Shown here: piece after piece, positions 7,742-16,658 of the stretch
How positions within the stretch are numbered: position 1 is the first letter of the stretch
Layout: each line of letters opens with the position of its first letter
The notes under the pieces: model-generated
What the model saw: the letters and a program-made list of their open reading frames with translations, nothing else
Told to the model about the DNA's origin: nothing
The model's database searches: none
Translations under genes and position numbers: made by a program
Source: Gammaproteobacteria bacterium
Lineage (GTDB): Bacteria; Pseudomonadota; Gammaproteobacteria; Pseudomonadales; PIVM01
Length of the DNA: 60,945 nucleotides
Direction: 5' to 3'
NCBI GenBank assembly: GCA_003353945.1
Contig: PIVM01000020.1
Coordinates: 1-60,945 of the forward strand

Positions 7742-9199
7742 TTAGTTGACAATAAGCACTTCCACGCGCCGGTTGGCTGCACGCCCTTCAGGGGTTCCAT
7801 TGCTCTCTACCGGTTTTGTTTTGCCAAAGCCTTCTGATGCCAGTCTATCAGATGCTACATTGCCGACTTCATTGAGAAAACGAGAAACCTTTACTGCTCG
7901 ATCTATGGATAAAACCATATTTGTCTCTTCACTGCCAACTGAATCTGTGTGCCCTGAAATGACAATACTGGCGCCAGGAAAGAAGCTGATTGCTTTTGCA
8001 ATTTTGTTCAAGATGGAAAAGTTTTGAGACTCTATTTCACTTTTCCCTGATGGAAACCAAAAGCCATGCGCTCTGATCAGAATGTTATTTCTCTGAAGAT
8101 AAACGGTTGCTTCATCCTCATTGAAAATACCCTGGACACCCGCCAGTTTTTCCTGAATTTTTTTCTCTGCAAGGGTTTGATGTATTCGTTCTTCATCGAC
8201 GTTTTTTTGACGCCTTTCCATCGCTGCCAACTCGGTTTGACTGCTTGTCATCGCGTCAGAATAGCGCCGCTCACTATCCATTAATGCTGTTTCAATCTCG
8301 TTGCGCTCTGCAACCAGATTTTCTATCGAGCTTGACACCGAATTGATCAGGTTATTGTTAGGCATATTTAAGGGTATTTCTGTGTTAAGTGGCTGAGTTG
8401 CCCTGGACAACTGCGATTGGTACCACAATACGATATCTTCTAATTCAAAATCGTTGCTTCGAAACTCCTTAACGGTATCACTAATACTCATGCTTCTTTC
8501 GGCTAACCATACGGATTTTTCAGCAGCCTGTGCGGCTCTATCCCTGCTATTCATGTCAGAATCAAGTATGGATGCAGCCAGGTCGAGTTCCTTTTCAGCC
8601 GATGCGTAGGTTTTGGGCGCGTACTTATGGGCCTTGTTGGCTTTCGCGCGGAAAAGTGTACTTTTTGCATCATCAACGGTGGCTTTTTTGATCGATGCCA
8701 ACTCTAAACGGTAATAGCGTTGAATCATTTCCGGACGGCGTATTTTAGCTTTATCTGCATCACCGGTTTCCAGTGCCAGGGTCAGTTCTTTAAAGTCCTT
8801 GTCCGCCTCGCCCATAGCTTTCGCTGATTCTTCCAGGGCACCACGTTTAACTGCACCATTGCGCGCTTCCAAGACTTCAGAAAATATATCGCTGGCAGAG
8901 TCGGCATTGGAAATCGCACGGTCCAGGTATTTTTGTCCACTAATGGCAACAGCATCCGCTTTTGGATTATTTTTCATCGCATTTGATTTCGCCTCGGCTA
9001 AGGCATCTTTCGCTTTCCGGTAGCTGGTTTGCGAAAGCAGCGCGAGTGATTGATGATCGGCTCGCTCAAATGACTGCTTCAAACTGGCCACAGAGTGAAA
9101 TTTTGAAAGTGCATCACGTTCAGATAGTTGTTGTTGTGATGCGCAGGACACTAGAATGATGGTTATGAGAAATAAAGTAGTTCTTGGAAAAGTTTTCAT
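7742..9199 (-). CDS. OmpA-family lipoprotein with a long helical N-terminal region
   Basis: This 485-residue protein is probably anchored in the outer membrane and binds peptidoglycan. A lipoprotein signal ends at the lipobox LVSC (Cys19). A long Ala/Glu/Lys-rich helical section (about 25-370) follows, in part like the DUF4398 helical repeats. An OmpA-like domain fills the C-terminus (about 375-485), with GHTDSVGSEETN, LASEGFG and RAANRRVEV. ATG 9199 is chosen over an upstream in-frame start at 9301 because it gives a clean lipoprotein signal and follows GGAGTTGCC. It converges with the SDR gene with a 44-base gap. Its job is probably envelope integrity; no Tol-Pal genes are near. Confidence 0.85.
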   Translation of the reverse strand: MKTFPRTTLFLITIILVSCASQQQLSERDALSKFHSVASLKQSFERADHQSLALLSQTSYRKAKDALAEAKSNAMKNNPKADAVAISGQKYLDRAISNADSASDIFSEVLEARNGAVKRGALEESAKAMGEADKDFKELTLALETGDADKAKIRRPEMIQRYYRLELASIKKATVDDAKSTLFRAKANKAHKYAPKTYASAEKELDLAASILDSDMNSRDRAAQAAEKSVWLAERSMSISDTVKEFRSNDFELEDIVLWYQSQLSRATQPLNTEIPLNMPNNNLINSVSSSIENLVAERNEIETALMDSERRYSDAMTSSQTELAAMERRQKNVDEERIHQTLAEKKIQEKLAGVQGIFNEDEATVYLQRNNILIRAHGFWFPSGKSEIESQNFSILNKIAKAISFFPGASIVISGHTDSVGSEETNMVLSIDRAVKVSRFLNEVGNVASDRLASEGFGKTKPVESNGTPEGRAANRRVEVLIVN

Positions 9200-9750
9200 A
9201 AGGCAACTCCATGTTATAAATCCGCATTTACGAAATACATGATTGGATTTTATATATGCAAAACGTTGTGAAAACATTTCTGCGGAGTGTACGCCCAACA
9301 ATACAAGCTGGATAGTTTGTGACCACCTATCAATAGATTATTACTGAATAAATCTGCTGTTAGTTATGAGCGGCGATGTCTTATATATAATCTTTTCTTG
9401 ATAATCTAGTGACTTTAGTTAAATGGGTTATAAAATTGCTATATATGTAATCCTTATTTGTTTGTATAGAAGACAAAATGGCAAAAATAAAATAGATGGT
9501 ATAAGGCGCCAATTTGTTAATAGTAAATCTCTGTTAAATCAAAATTACCGCTTTCAGTTGAGTATAGATTTGGCAATGTTTAAACCGTTTTGGAATTTCA
9601 GGATATCAGTTGGTAATTTTGCGAAATAATAGACACTGTGCTTTCCGCCTGTATGGTTACAATGATGCACCTCTAATATGTTATGTTAGGCACGCAATGG
9701 GTTGCATTATGGTATTAGCCAGTAAAAAAACAACGAAGTCAATAAACACC
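9200..9750. other. AT-rich intergenic region
   Basis: This region separates the divergent OmpA-like lipoprotein and retropepsin-like genes. It is AT-rich and without clear hairpins. A frame at 9423-9629 (68 residues) has no recognisable motif and no ribosome site, so I do not call it. Confidence 0.45.
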
Positions 9751-10236
9751 ATGCGACGACAGTGTCGCTACTTGATTGGCGCTGCCCTGATGTCTGCTTC
9801 CATTCACGCGGCTGAACAAATTGATATCCCCCTCTACGAAAAGGGTACGGATGTGTTCTACCTTGAGGCCTATCTGGACGGTTACGGCAAAACGGAATTT
9901 ATGCTGGATACCGGTTCAGGGCCGGTAGCTCTGGCAAGCGATGTGCTTGCAAAGCTGAAAAGTCAGCGCAAGGCAACCTGGTCACACCAGGAGGTTGCTT
10001 TGCTCGCTAATGGCAGGCACCAGAACATTGAGATTTATCGTATTGACTCGCTGCAGCTGGCAAAAGGCTGCAGGGTAGAAGATGTCGAAGTTGCAGAATT
10101 GCCCCCAGGCACACGCAATATCATTGGCATCAATCTGTTAAAGAAAACAGCTCCCTTCAGCATTTCGACTGCACCATCTTTGCTAAGTTTGGTAGGCTGT
10201 AATGCGTTGGTCGATACTGTTGCCGCAGGCCAATAA
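9751..10236 (+). CDS. Exported retropepsin-like aspartic protease domain protein
   Basis: This 161-residue protein has a short signal peptide (MRRQCRYLIGAALMSASIHA, cut before or after AA at 20-21) and one aspartic-protease motif, FMLDTGSGPVAL, with DTG at 53-55. A second hydrophobic turn, RNIIGINLLKK, resembles the NIIG-LL motif after the flap of clan AA retropepsins. Such single-domain proteins would act as dimers in the periplasm. The frame is open back to 9610; ATG 9751 is picked because it gives a proper signal peptide, though ATG 9697 or 9709 cannot be ruled out. No partner is obvious; the next gene is convergent. Confidence 0.65.
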   Translation: MRRQCRYLIGAALMSASIHAAEQIDIPLYEKGTDVFYLEAYLDGYGKTEFMLDTGSGPVALASDVLAKLKSQRKATWSHQEVALLANGRHQNIEIYRIDSLQLAKGCRVEDVEVAELPPGTRNIIGINLLKKTAPFSISTAPSLLSLVGCNALVDTVAAGQ

Positions 10237-10305
10237 GTCGCGGACAAATCGCAACTCATTGATTATTTAATTATGCTACCAACTAGCCTTATCAATCACC
10301 TACCC

Positions 10306-10401
10306 TCAGTATTTCTGAATCGATTGCAGATAATCAACCATGCAATTTGCTTGTATCGTCGATTCACGTTGAGCGTGTTTTTTAATATCGTCAGCCGACA
10401 T
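10306..10401 (-). CDS. Possible 31-residue small protein coupled to the kstD-like gene
   Basis: The ATG at 10401-10399 lies inside the last codons of the ketosteroid dehydrogenase gene (ATGTCGGCTGA, 11-base overlap), in another frame. The frame runs 31 residues, charged at the start (MSADDIKKHAQRES) and mixed polar/hydrophobic at the end (MVDYLQSIQKY). The overlap would allow coupled translation. There is no family match I can name, and short frames like this also arise by chance. Confidence 0.3.
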   Translation of the reverse strand: MSADDIKKHAQRESTIQANCMVDYLQSIQKY

Positions 10402-12085
10402 TTTCTGACTGCGCAGCATGTTCCGCTGCAATAAAACCAAATGTCATGGAAGGACCTATCGTACCGCCTGCCCCCGGATAAGTATGCCCCATTACAACAG
10501 CGGTGCAGTTACCCGTTGCATAAAGACCCTCTACAACGTCACCTTGCTTGCTTATGACCCTGGCTTTTTCATCGGTTTTTAATCCACCTTTCGTACCCAA
10601 ATCTCCAGGCCAAACGGGGACAGCATAATAAGGGCCCCGCTCTAGTGGTGCTAACGATGGATTAGGCCCTTCAGACAAGAGAGTATAGTAGCGGTCCTGT
10701 GCACTTTCACCACGATGAAAATCCGCATCAATTCCAGCGCGGGCGTATTCGTTAAAACGATCTACCGTGTGCAACAAACCTTCAGCATCCACGCCGATTT
10801 TTTTCGCAAGCCCTGATAGCGTCTTATCTTTTTGCATCCAGTTTTTCAAATATTTTGGCACCATCCAGTCGGGTTGATTGCGGCCCGGAAACACTTTTCC
10901 AACGGGGTACTTGTTACGATATGTACGATCAAACACCAGGTAAGCTGGAATGCAGGGTGACTGCTGATGTGCAGCATAAATCGCTTTGCCAATATCATTA
11001 TAAGGTGCCGCTTCATTCATAAAGCGCGCCCCTTTTTTATTCACAATGATGCCACCTGGCAGGTTTTTTTCAAATATCACCAGTCGCAAATAGCCATCTT
11101 CAGGTATTTTGAAAACCGGGCTCCACCACGCATCATCCATCAGGCCTAAGTCTGCTCCAATTTTCTCACCTATCGCAATCGCATCACCGGTATTGCTTTT
11201 CGCTCCTGCAGTCCAGGCATTTCCTGTGGGCGCTTGTTGGTATTTCTCACGCAATGCCTCGTTTTGTTCAAATCCTCCCATTGCCAGCAGTACACCACGC
11301 CGTGCCTGAATGCGCATAAGTTTGCCGTCTTTCTCTACTAAAACACCAACGACTTTACCTTCTTCAGTAATCAACTCGATGAGAGAGGTATTCAACCAAA
11401 GCGGCACTTTTCTATCCATTAGCGATAATCTGGCACGAGCAACAATGGCACCACCCAAGGTCAGGCGGGTATTGCGCCTGCCGCGCAAACGGGCGGGAAT
11501 ATTGAAAAGATACGTTAATGTCTCCCACAACAAAAGGCCATAACCCGCAAGACTACCCTTCATCATGGGTTTGCCTTCGCGGGCCAGCGTGGTTAAAAAA
11601 CCGAAAATATAATAACTGTACTCATGCAGATTTTGTTTGTTAAATTCATCTCCAAGGCGCAAAGCATCAAAGCGTTTTGGTTCACAAGATCGCCCTCCAA
11701 ATTTTCCTCCCTTCAGTTCCGGGTAGTAATCAGGGTAATCTTCAATACTGATAAACTGAAGGTATGTGTTTTGCTCAAGGTATTTCATCATCCTGGGGGC
11801 TTCCGCCACATAAGCCCGCAGCTGTGCACTATTGGCTTTGCCTTCGGTAATTTTTTCCAGGTAAGCAAGCCCTTCTTCCTGGCTGTCCTGCATACCGAGC
11901 GCCGACATGCAGGTGTTGTCCGGCACCCAGATAACACCACCCGACCAGGCCGTTGAACCACCATAGACCGGCGCTTTTTCAATCAATAAGGTATCCATGC
12001 CTAAATCATGCGCTCGGATAGCGGCGGTCATACCACCACCACCGGAGCCAACTACCAAAAAATCTACCGAATGGTCCCACGTCAT
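10391..12085 (-). CDS. kstD: 3-ketosteroid delta1-dehydrogenase-like flavoprotein
   Basis: KstD puts a double bond between C1 and C2 of 3-ketosteroids, passing electrons to FAD, and is a key step in opening steroid ring A/B. The 564-residue protein has the N-terminal dinucleotide motif GSGGGGMTAAI (13-23) and GGSTAWSGG, and near the end TYPGAGGTIGPSMTFGF with Tyr536 and Gly540. The Tyr-x3-Gly spacing matches the catalytic Tyr487/Gly491 pair of Rhodococcus KstD1. It could instead act on a related 3-keto compound, since this FAD family also has fumarate-reductase-like members, but the C-terminal motif is strongly KstD-like. A TonB receptor gene lies upstream on the same strand beyond a terminator. 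No other ring-degradation gene (hsa, ksh, tes) is in the window. Confidence 0.85.
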   Translation of the reverse strand: MTWDHSVDFLVVGSGGGGMTAAIRAHDLGMDTLLIEKAPVYGGSTAWSGGVIWVPDNTCMSALGMQDSQEEGLAYLEKITEGKANSAQLRAYVAEAPRMMKYLEQNTYLQFISIEDYPDYYPELKGGKFGGRSCEPKRFDALRLGDEFNKQNLHEYSYYIFGFLTTLAREGKPMMKGSLAGYGLLLWETLTYLFNIPARLRGRRNTRLTLGGAIVARARLSLMDRKVPLWLNTSLIELITEEGKVVGVLVEKDGKLMRIQARRGVLLAMGGFEQNEALREKYQQAPTGNAWTAGAKSNTGDAIAIGEKIGADLGLMDDAWWSPVFKIPEDGYLRLVIFEKNLPGGIIVNKKGARFMNEAAPYNDIGKAIYAAHQQSPCIPAYLVFDRTYRNKYPVGKVFPGRNQPDWMVPKYLKNWMQKDKTLSGLAKKIGVDAEGLLHTVDRFNEYARAGIDADFHRGESAQDRYYTLLSEGPNPSLAPLERGPYYAVPVWPGDLGTKGGLKTDEKARVISKQGDVVEGLYATGNCTAVVMGHTYPGAGGTIGPSMTFGFIAAEHAAQSENVG

Positions 12086-12120
12086 TACATCAACTACCTA
12101 TTTGCATGAATAATCAGTAC

Positions 12121-12154
12121 GTAGGGTGCAATGCGCAAGCTTATTGCACCCTAC
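12121..12154. repeat. Palindromic repeat, 12-bp perfect arms
   Basis: GTAGGGTGCAAT (12121-12132) and its exact complement (12143-12154) flank a 10-base loop. Similar GTAGGGTGC palindromes are widespread dispersed repeats in bacterial genomes. It has no T-run and lies between the kstD-like gene and the terminator of the TonB receptor gene. Confidence 0.6.
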
Positions 12155-12269
12155 AACGGTTACTTATACTGCCGTAGAACTGGGTTAAACGGCCAGCAGT
12201 GTAGAGTCGAACAGCAGTGATGACCATACGATATATGTAGTTGGTGGGATTACGGCTTTTTCATGCTTC

Positions 12270-12301
12270 AAAAAAAACCCTTACCGTTTGCACGGTAAGG
12301 G
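12270..12301 (-). terminator. Rho-independent terminator of the TonB receptor gene
   Basis: Read on the minus strand, CCCTTACCGT (12301-12292) pairs over 10 bp with ACGGTAAGGG (12287-12278) around a 4-base loop, followed by a run of eight T (12277-12270). It lies 26 bases after the receptor stop codon. It shows that the receptor and the kstD-like gene are probably separate transcripts. Confidence 0.93.
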
Positions 12302-12326
12302 GTTTTGTATAAAGAGAAATAGTCGA

Positions 12327-14648
12327 TTATTTCATCGAGCCAAAACGATAAATTACATCCAAGCCGTAAGTGCGAGGCTCATCCCATTGGCTGATACCCA
12401 CACGACCTAATCCTCCAACAGCCGGATCTCCAGCATCTACTTCATAGCCACCGATCTTATACTCTTCATCAGTCAGGTTTTTCACCCACAAAGACACACC
12501 AAAACTGCCATTGGCCAAATCAACATTATCAAAGTTTAGGCGAGCGTTTACGACGTCGTAAGCCTCTTGTTCAAGATCATCATTGCCACTGATCTTGGGT
12601 GTAAAACGCACCTTACTTTGTCGAGACCAATCCAACCGAGCTGTTAAGCTACCTAGGTCGGTGAATGTTGGAAACAGATAATTCAACGAGATATTCTGGT
12701 TGTTTTTTGGTGTGAACTCAAAATCCCTGTCATCAGAGACGTCAACACCCACAGAAATAAATTTGTCATACTCCGCATCGGTATAGCCTAAACCAGCACT
12801 GATATCCAAGCCCTCAATCAAACGAATCAGCACTTCAGCCTCGAAACCCGTTATCGTCGCCTCCGCTGCATTCTCAATCACCACGGAAAAACCACCCTGA
12901 CCATCTGGGTCGACGCTATTAACCTGCGCCTGAACATCGGTTATCTCTTCGTAGAATGCTGCCATATTTAACTTCACTCGATTATCCATCCAATTGGACT
13001 TCATGCCGATCTCATAGCTGTCCAACTTCACTTCATCATAAGGCCCCCATTGCAAGGGTGTGAAGCTACGCGCGTTAAAACCACCACTTTTGAAACCAAC
13101 GGCGTAGGTAGCATAGGTCATTAAGTCATCATCAACCTTATAACTAACCGACAAGCGCGGTGCAACGCTGGTGTCATCCACTTCCGTCTCATAACTTTGC
13201 GGTACACCTTTAAAGGTTTGTGCATCGGTATTAAGAAAAACAAAACCACCGGGAATGGGCGTATATGTAGGCGCTTCACCAATGAAGGCAGTCACTGTAT
13301 GAATACCTTCTCTGTCCTCATCCGTATAACGCAAACCGAAAGAGGCTTCTATCTGGCTTGTTGCATGCCAAGTCAACTCACCAAATAAGGCGGTACTGGT
13401 ATTATCAATACCGGTAAACGAGAGATTGTCCACATTAAAAGCATCTATTTCCTGGTCGTTGAAATACTCTCCCTCCTCATTGAAATAGAAGGCGCCAACA
13501 ACATAATCGATGGCATTATCCATAACCGCACCGGATAACTGAAACTCCTGGCTTTTCGCTTCCAAATCAAAGGTATCATGGGTGAAGATAAACGGCGTCG
13601 AAGCTCCACTGGAGTTATTCATCATATCGTTCTTGACGTCTCGATAACCGGTAATTGATTTCAGTGTGAGTCCATCGGCCAGTTCAAAGGTCATGGTTAG
13701 ATTATGGCCTTTGATATCCACATCGCTGAAAGACTCACCGTAGGTGCTGATTTCATCTTCATAGTCAGGACGTGCATCACCAACATAACGTTCGCCAAAA
13801 CCGATACCTGGTACAAGCCCGTAATCTGGGTGAATAACGTTAGTACCCGATGCCGATGTCAGCTGTACCGCCGGTGGTGTTTCCCGTTTTTTCTGCCAGT
13901 CCATGGCATAATCCACTGTCATCTTATCATTTGGTTCAAAGCGAAGCGCACCACGGGCCGCCAAATTATCTTCATCCCAACGATCACTGCCCTGACTGTT
14001 TTCAACATAGGGATCACGGTTTTTTGACATCAGCGACAAGCTACCGGCCACTTTTTCAACGATAGGAAATTCAGCATACACTTTGGCATCTTTACGACCA
14101 AAATTACCTGCAGTGACACTCACCTTGTGACCATAGTCACCCGTGGGCTTGCGCGTATGCATTAATACAGCACCACCTAAGGTGTTTCTCCCGTACAAGG
14201 TCCCTTGAGGACCGCGCAGGATTTCCACACGCTCTAATTCAGCCATATCAAACAATGAACCCACTGATTTACTAATATACACCCCATCAAGATAGGTCCC
14301 TACCATGGGATCTTCGGTCAAGGTGAAATCGGTGCGGCATAAACCCCGCATGCAAATCGCAACGCCATCACTGCCACCTGTATTAGGCTGTACCATCAGG
14401 TTGGGCGTCATTTCACTGATATGGGTAAGATCTGTGACGCCCACTTCTTCAATATCAGACGCATTAAACGCAGTCACTGAGACAGGAATATCCTGCAAAT
14501 TCTCCACCCGTCTACGAGCAGTGACGGTGACTTCTTCAATAATAGAATTTGCTCCCTCTTCAGCATTCGCCGTAAAAACCACAGTCGGCGCTGATGCAAC
14601 AGCAATCGCCATAGCCAGTGTTTTCACTGGCGTGTTTAATTTGGACAT
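12327..14648 (-). CDS. TonB-dependent outer-membrane receptor
   Basis: This 773-residue receptor imports a ligand across the outer membrane using TonB energy. It has a signal peptide cut near ANA-EE (28-31), a TonB box EEVTVTARRR (38-47), a plug domain (about 50-165, with LQDIPVSVTAF, RGPQGTLYGRNTLGGAV) and a beta-barrel to the C-terminus. The LQDIPVSVTAF start belongs to the large group of receptors common in degraders of sterols, terpenes and aromatics, rather than classic siderophore receptors. A steroid or other hydrophobic substrate is plausible next to a kstD-like gene but is inference. It is a single gene with its own terminator. Confidence 0.88.
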   Translation of the reverse strand: MSKLNTPVKTLAMAIAVASAPTVVFTANAEEGANSIIEEVTVTARRRVENLQDIPVSVTAFNASDIEEVGVTDLTHISEMTPNLMVQPNTGGSDGVAICMRGLCRTDFTLTEDPMVGTYLDGVYISKSVGSLFDMAELERVEILRGPQGTLYGRNTLGGAVLMHTRKPTGDYGHKVSVTAGNFGRKDAKVYAEFPIVEKVAGSLSLMSKNRDPYVENSQGSDRWDEDNLAARGALRFEPNDKMTVDYAMDWQKKRETPPAVQLTSASGTNVIHPDYGLVPGIGFGERYVGDARPDYEDEISTYGESFSDVDIKGHNLTMTFELADGLTLKSITGYRDVKNDMMNNSSGASTPFIFTHDTFDLEAKSQEFQLSGAVMDNAIDYVVGAFYFNEEGEYFNDQEIDAFNVDNLSFTGIDNTSTALFGELTWHATSQIEASFGLRYTDEDREGIHTVTAFIGEAPTYTPIPGGFVFLNTDAQTFKGVPQSYETEVDDTSVAPRLSVSYKVDDDLMTYATYAVGFKSGGFNARSFTPLQWGPYDEVKLDSYEIGMKSNWMDNRVKLNMAAFYEEITDVQAQVNSVDPDGQGGFSVVIENAAEATITGFEAEVLIRLIEGLDISAGLGYTDAEYDKFISVGVDVSDDRDFEFTPKNNQNISLNYLFPTFTDLGSLTARLDWSRQSKVRFTPKISGNDDLEQEAYDVVNARLNFDNVDLANGSFGVSLWVKNLTDEEYKIGGYEVDAGDPAVGGLGRVGISQWDEPRTYGLDVIYRFGSMK

Positions 14649-14999
14649 AGGTTATTTTCCCCAGTAGCTTGAAAAAACGGATATTCGTTTTTGTTTTTGT
14701 TGTCTAATATCCCTATCATTTTAAAGGCAATCCACTTCAATAAAGCCTTTCTAGATTAGGGCGATACGATAAAGATTTTGAATAGCGGCATAACGAAGCC
14801 GGAAGGTCGTATTTGGCCAGTTAGATATCTATTCCGGCCACTGATCAAACCCCATACACTACAACTCAGGATAAGCGGTGATCCCTTTAATTGACTTATA
14901 AATCGACACCAAACTCCATGCATTTTGCTATATAGCGGCTGATAAAACTGCTCACAGAGACAGCGGCACCCTCTCTTGCGGGAGCGTGCGAGTGCATTC
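14649..14999. other. Intergenic region upstream of the TonB receptor gene
   Basis: These 351 bases hold the receptor promoter region, the palindrome above and the end of the glpD-like transcript. No terminator with a T-run is visible for the glpD-like gene, and there is no convincing gene. Confidence 0.45.
14814..14840. promoter_or_regulatory. Palindrome upstream of the TonB receptor gene
   Basis: The perfect 10-mer TAGATATCTA (14822-14831) is nested in TGGCC-N17-GGCCA (14814-14840), with almost the same centre. It is about 170 bases upstream of the receptor start and could be an operator for a dimeric regulator. No regulator gene is adjacent to support it. Confidence 0.3.
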
Positions 15000-16658
15000 C
15001 TAGACCGGCAGACTATAGTACTTCTGCCAAATCATCTGATAACGCGCCTGCTCCGTCGTCCACTTTTCATCCGACCAACCCAGCACCTGTTGGCATAATT
15101 CCCTGACACGCGGCAAATGCTCCAATGCTCCCTGGCGCACAAGCAATCCCATCCGGGTGCGACGCAACAGCAAATCATCAAGATGACAAACTGATTCATT
15201 CGCCGCGGCCCATTTCAGTTCAGTCCAAAGCGTATGAGTGCCAGGAATCAACGTTAGATTACTATCTTTTTCTTCCGCTAAATAATCCACGATGCAGTCA
15301 CCGTATCGCCCCATTACACGTCGTGCCTGATCCGAGGGCAGTAATAATCTTAACTGACCAGCCAAGGGAATATCGTCAAAAATACGCTGATCCCAATTTG
15401 TGAGACAAGCCTGAGGCAAACTTCGCGAAGCCACTTTCAATACATCCAGGGCGATCACTCGAAAAGTAGTCAGTTTACCGCCGGTGACTGTGATCAGCCC
15501 TTTGTCTTCCCATACACAGTGATCGCGTTTTTCTTTGGATGGATTTAGATTACCCGTACCAACCACTGGGCGAACACCGGCAAAGGTCGAGATAACATCA
15601 TCGTGGATAATGTTCCTTGAGGGAAACTGGTTTTCTATTGCCTCAAATAAATAATCCAGTTCTCCTGTGCTCATACGGGCTTCGCACTGCATATCTTCCC
15701 TATGATCAAGATCCGTGGTACCTACCACCGTCACGCCTTCCCACGGAAAAATAAATAGGGGTCGCCGATCACGGGGATGCATCAGCGTAATGGATTGCGA
15801 TACCGGCAAGCGCCAGTAGGGTAACTGCAAATGACTACCTCTGAGAGGTCGGATTTTTTTCTCTGGTTTTTTCCCGCTTGCTTTATCGTCCTGCAGCGCA
15901 TCACCTCTTAACGCATCTGCCCAGGCGCCAGTGGCATTAACGACGACACGCGCAGAAATATCAAGCGCTTCATTGTTTTCATGGTTTACTACCCGAACAC
16001 CAGCAACTTGCCCATTTTCTTTAATCAGCGATTTCACTTCGACATAGTTTAGCGCCTCACCCCCTTGGCCAATACCTTCTTGCAACACACGCAATACCAG
16101 TCGCGCATCATCCGTGGCCGCATCCATGTACTGGCTGGCTCCTCGCAAACCTTTCGGATTCCAGTGCGGCGCTTGTAAAAACAATTCGTCCGGTTTCAAA
16201 TACCGGTGATCCGCCTTACCTGCAAATAAATCATAAATCCACAATAGAATGGTAAAAACCCAACGGCCGGGAAAATGCCATTTACGATCGGCAAACAGGT
16301 ATTGCATGGGTTGCACCAAGCCTGGTGCCTCCTTTAATAAACGCTGGCGTTCATGCACAGATTCGCGTGTAATTTTTAAATCACCACTGGCGATATAGCG
16401 TAAACCACCATGCACCATTTTTGACGAGCGACTAGACGTCCCCCAGGCAAAATCCTGTTGCTCAACAAGTAAAACCTTTAATTTCAAACGAGCCGCTTCA
16501 CGCAATATCGCTGCGCCGACTATGCCGCCGCCAATAACAAGCAGATCCCATTGTTGCTTTGCCTGGAGGCTCTGGTTTTCATTCCCATTTTTATCCCGGT
16601 TTTCTTTTAGCCGCCGCCAAAGATCATCACGCGACTGCTGATTGCCAATACTGGTCAT
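15000..16658 (-). CDS. glpD: FAD-dependent glycerol-3-phosphate dehydrogenase (GlpD family)
   Basis: GlpD oxidises glycerol-3-phosphate to dihydroxyacetone phosphate and feeds electrons to quinones at the inner membrane. The 552 residues show the FAD motif VIGGGIVGAAI (41-51), the family stretch GTSSRSSKMVHGGLRYI (74-90), LRGSHLQLP and the C-terminal GlpD cap domain from about residue 405. It is longer at the N-terminus than E. coli GlpD (501), with a polar leader of about 35 residues. Its start overlaps the stop of the preceding FAD-oxidase gene by 4 bases (ATGA), so the two are one unit. No glpK, glpF or glpR is nearby, which argues against a standard glycerol operon; a duty tied to the partner, such as supplying or clearing DHAP, is inferred. 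Confidence 0.85.
   Translation of the reverse strand: MTSIGNQQSRDDLWRRLKENRDKNGNENQSLQAKQQWDLLVIGGGIVGAAILREAARLKLKVLLVEQQDFAWGTSSRSSKMVHGGLRYIASGDLKITRESVHERQRLLKEAPGLVQPMQYLFADRKWHFPGRWVFTILLWIYDLFAGKADHRYLKPDELFLQAPHWNPKGLRGASQYMDAATDDARLVLRVLQEGIGQGGEALNYVEVKSLIKENGQVAGVRVVNHENNEALDISARVVVNATGAWADALRGDALQDDKASGKKPEKKIRPLRGSHLQLPYWRLPVSQSITLMHPRDRRPLFIFPWEGVTVVGTTDLDHREDMQCEARMSTGELDYLFEAIENQFPSRNIIHDDVISTFAGVRPVVGTGNLNPSKEKRDHCVWEDKGLITVTGGKLTTFRVIALDVLKVASRSLPQACLTNWDQRIFDDIPLAGQLRLLLPSDQARRVMGRYGDCIVDYLAEEKDSNLTLIPGTHTLWTELKWAAANESVCHLDDLLLRRTRMGLLVRQGALEHLPRVRELCQQVLGWSDEKWTTEQARYQMIWQKYYSLPV

Noticed and set aside
9423-9629. 68-residue open frame
   Set aside because: There is no motif, no ribosome site and the composition is that of AT-rich non-coding DNA.
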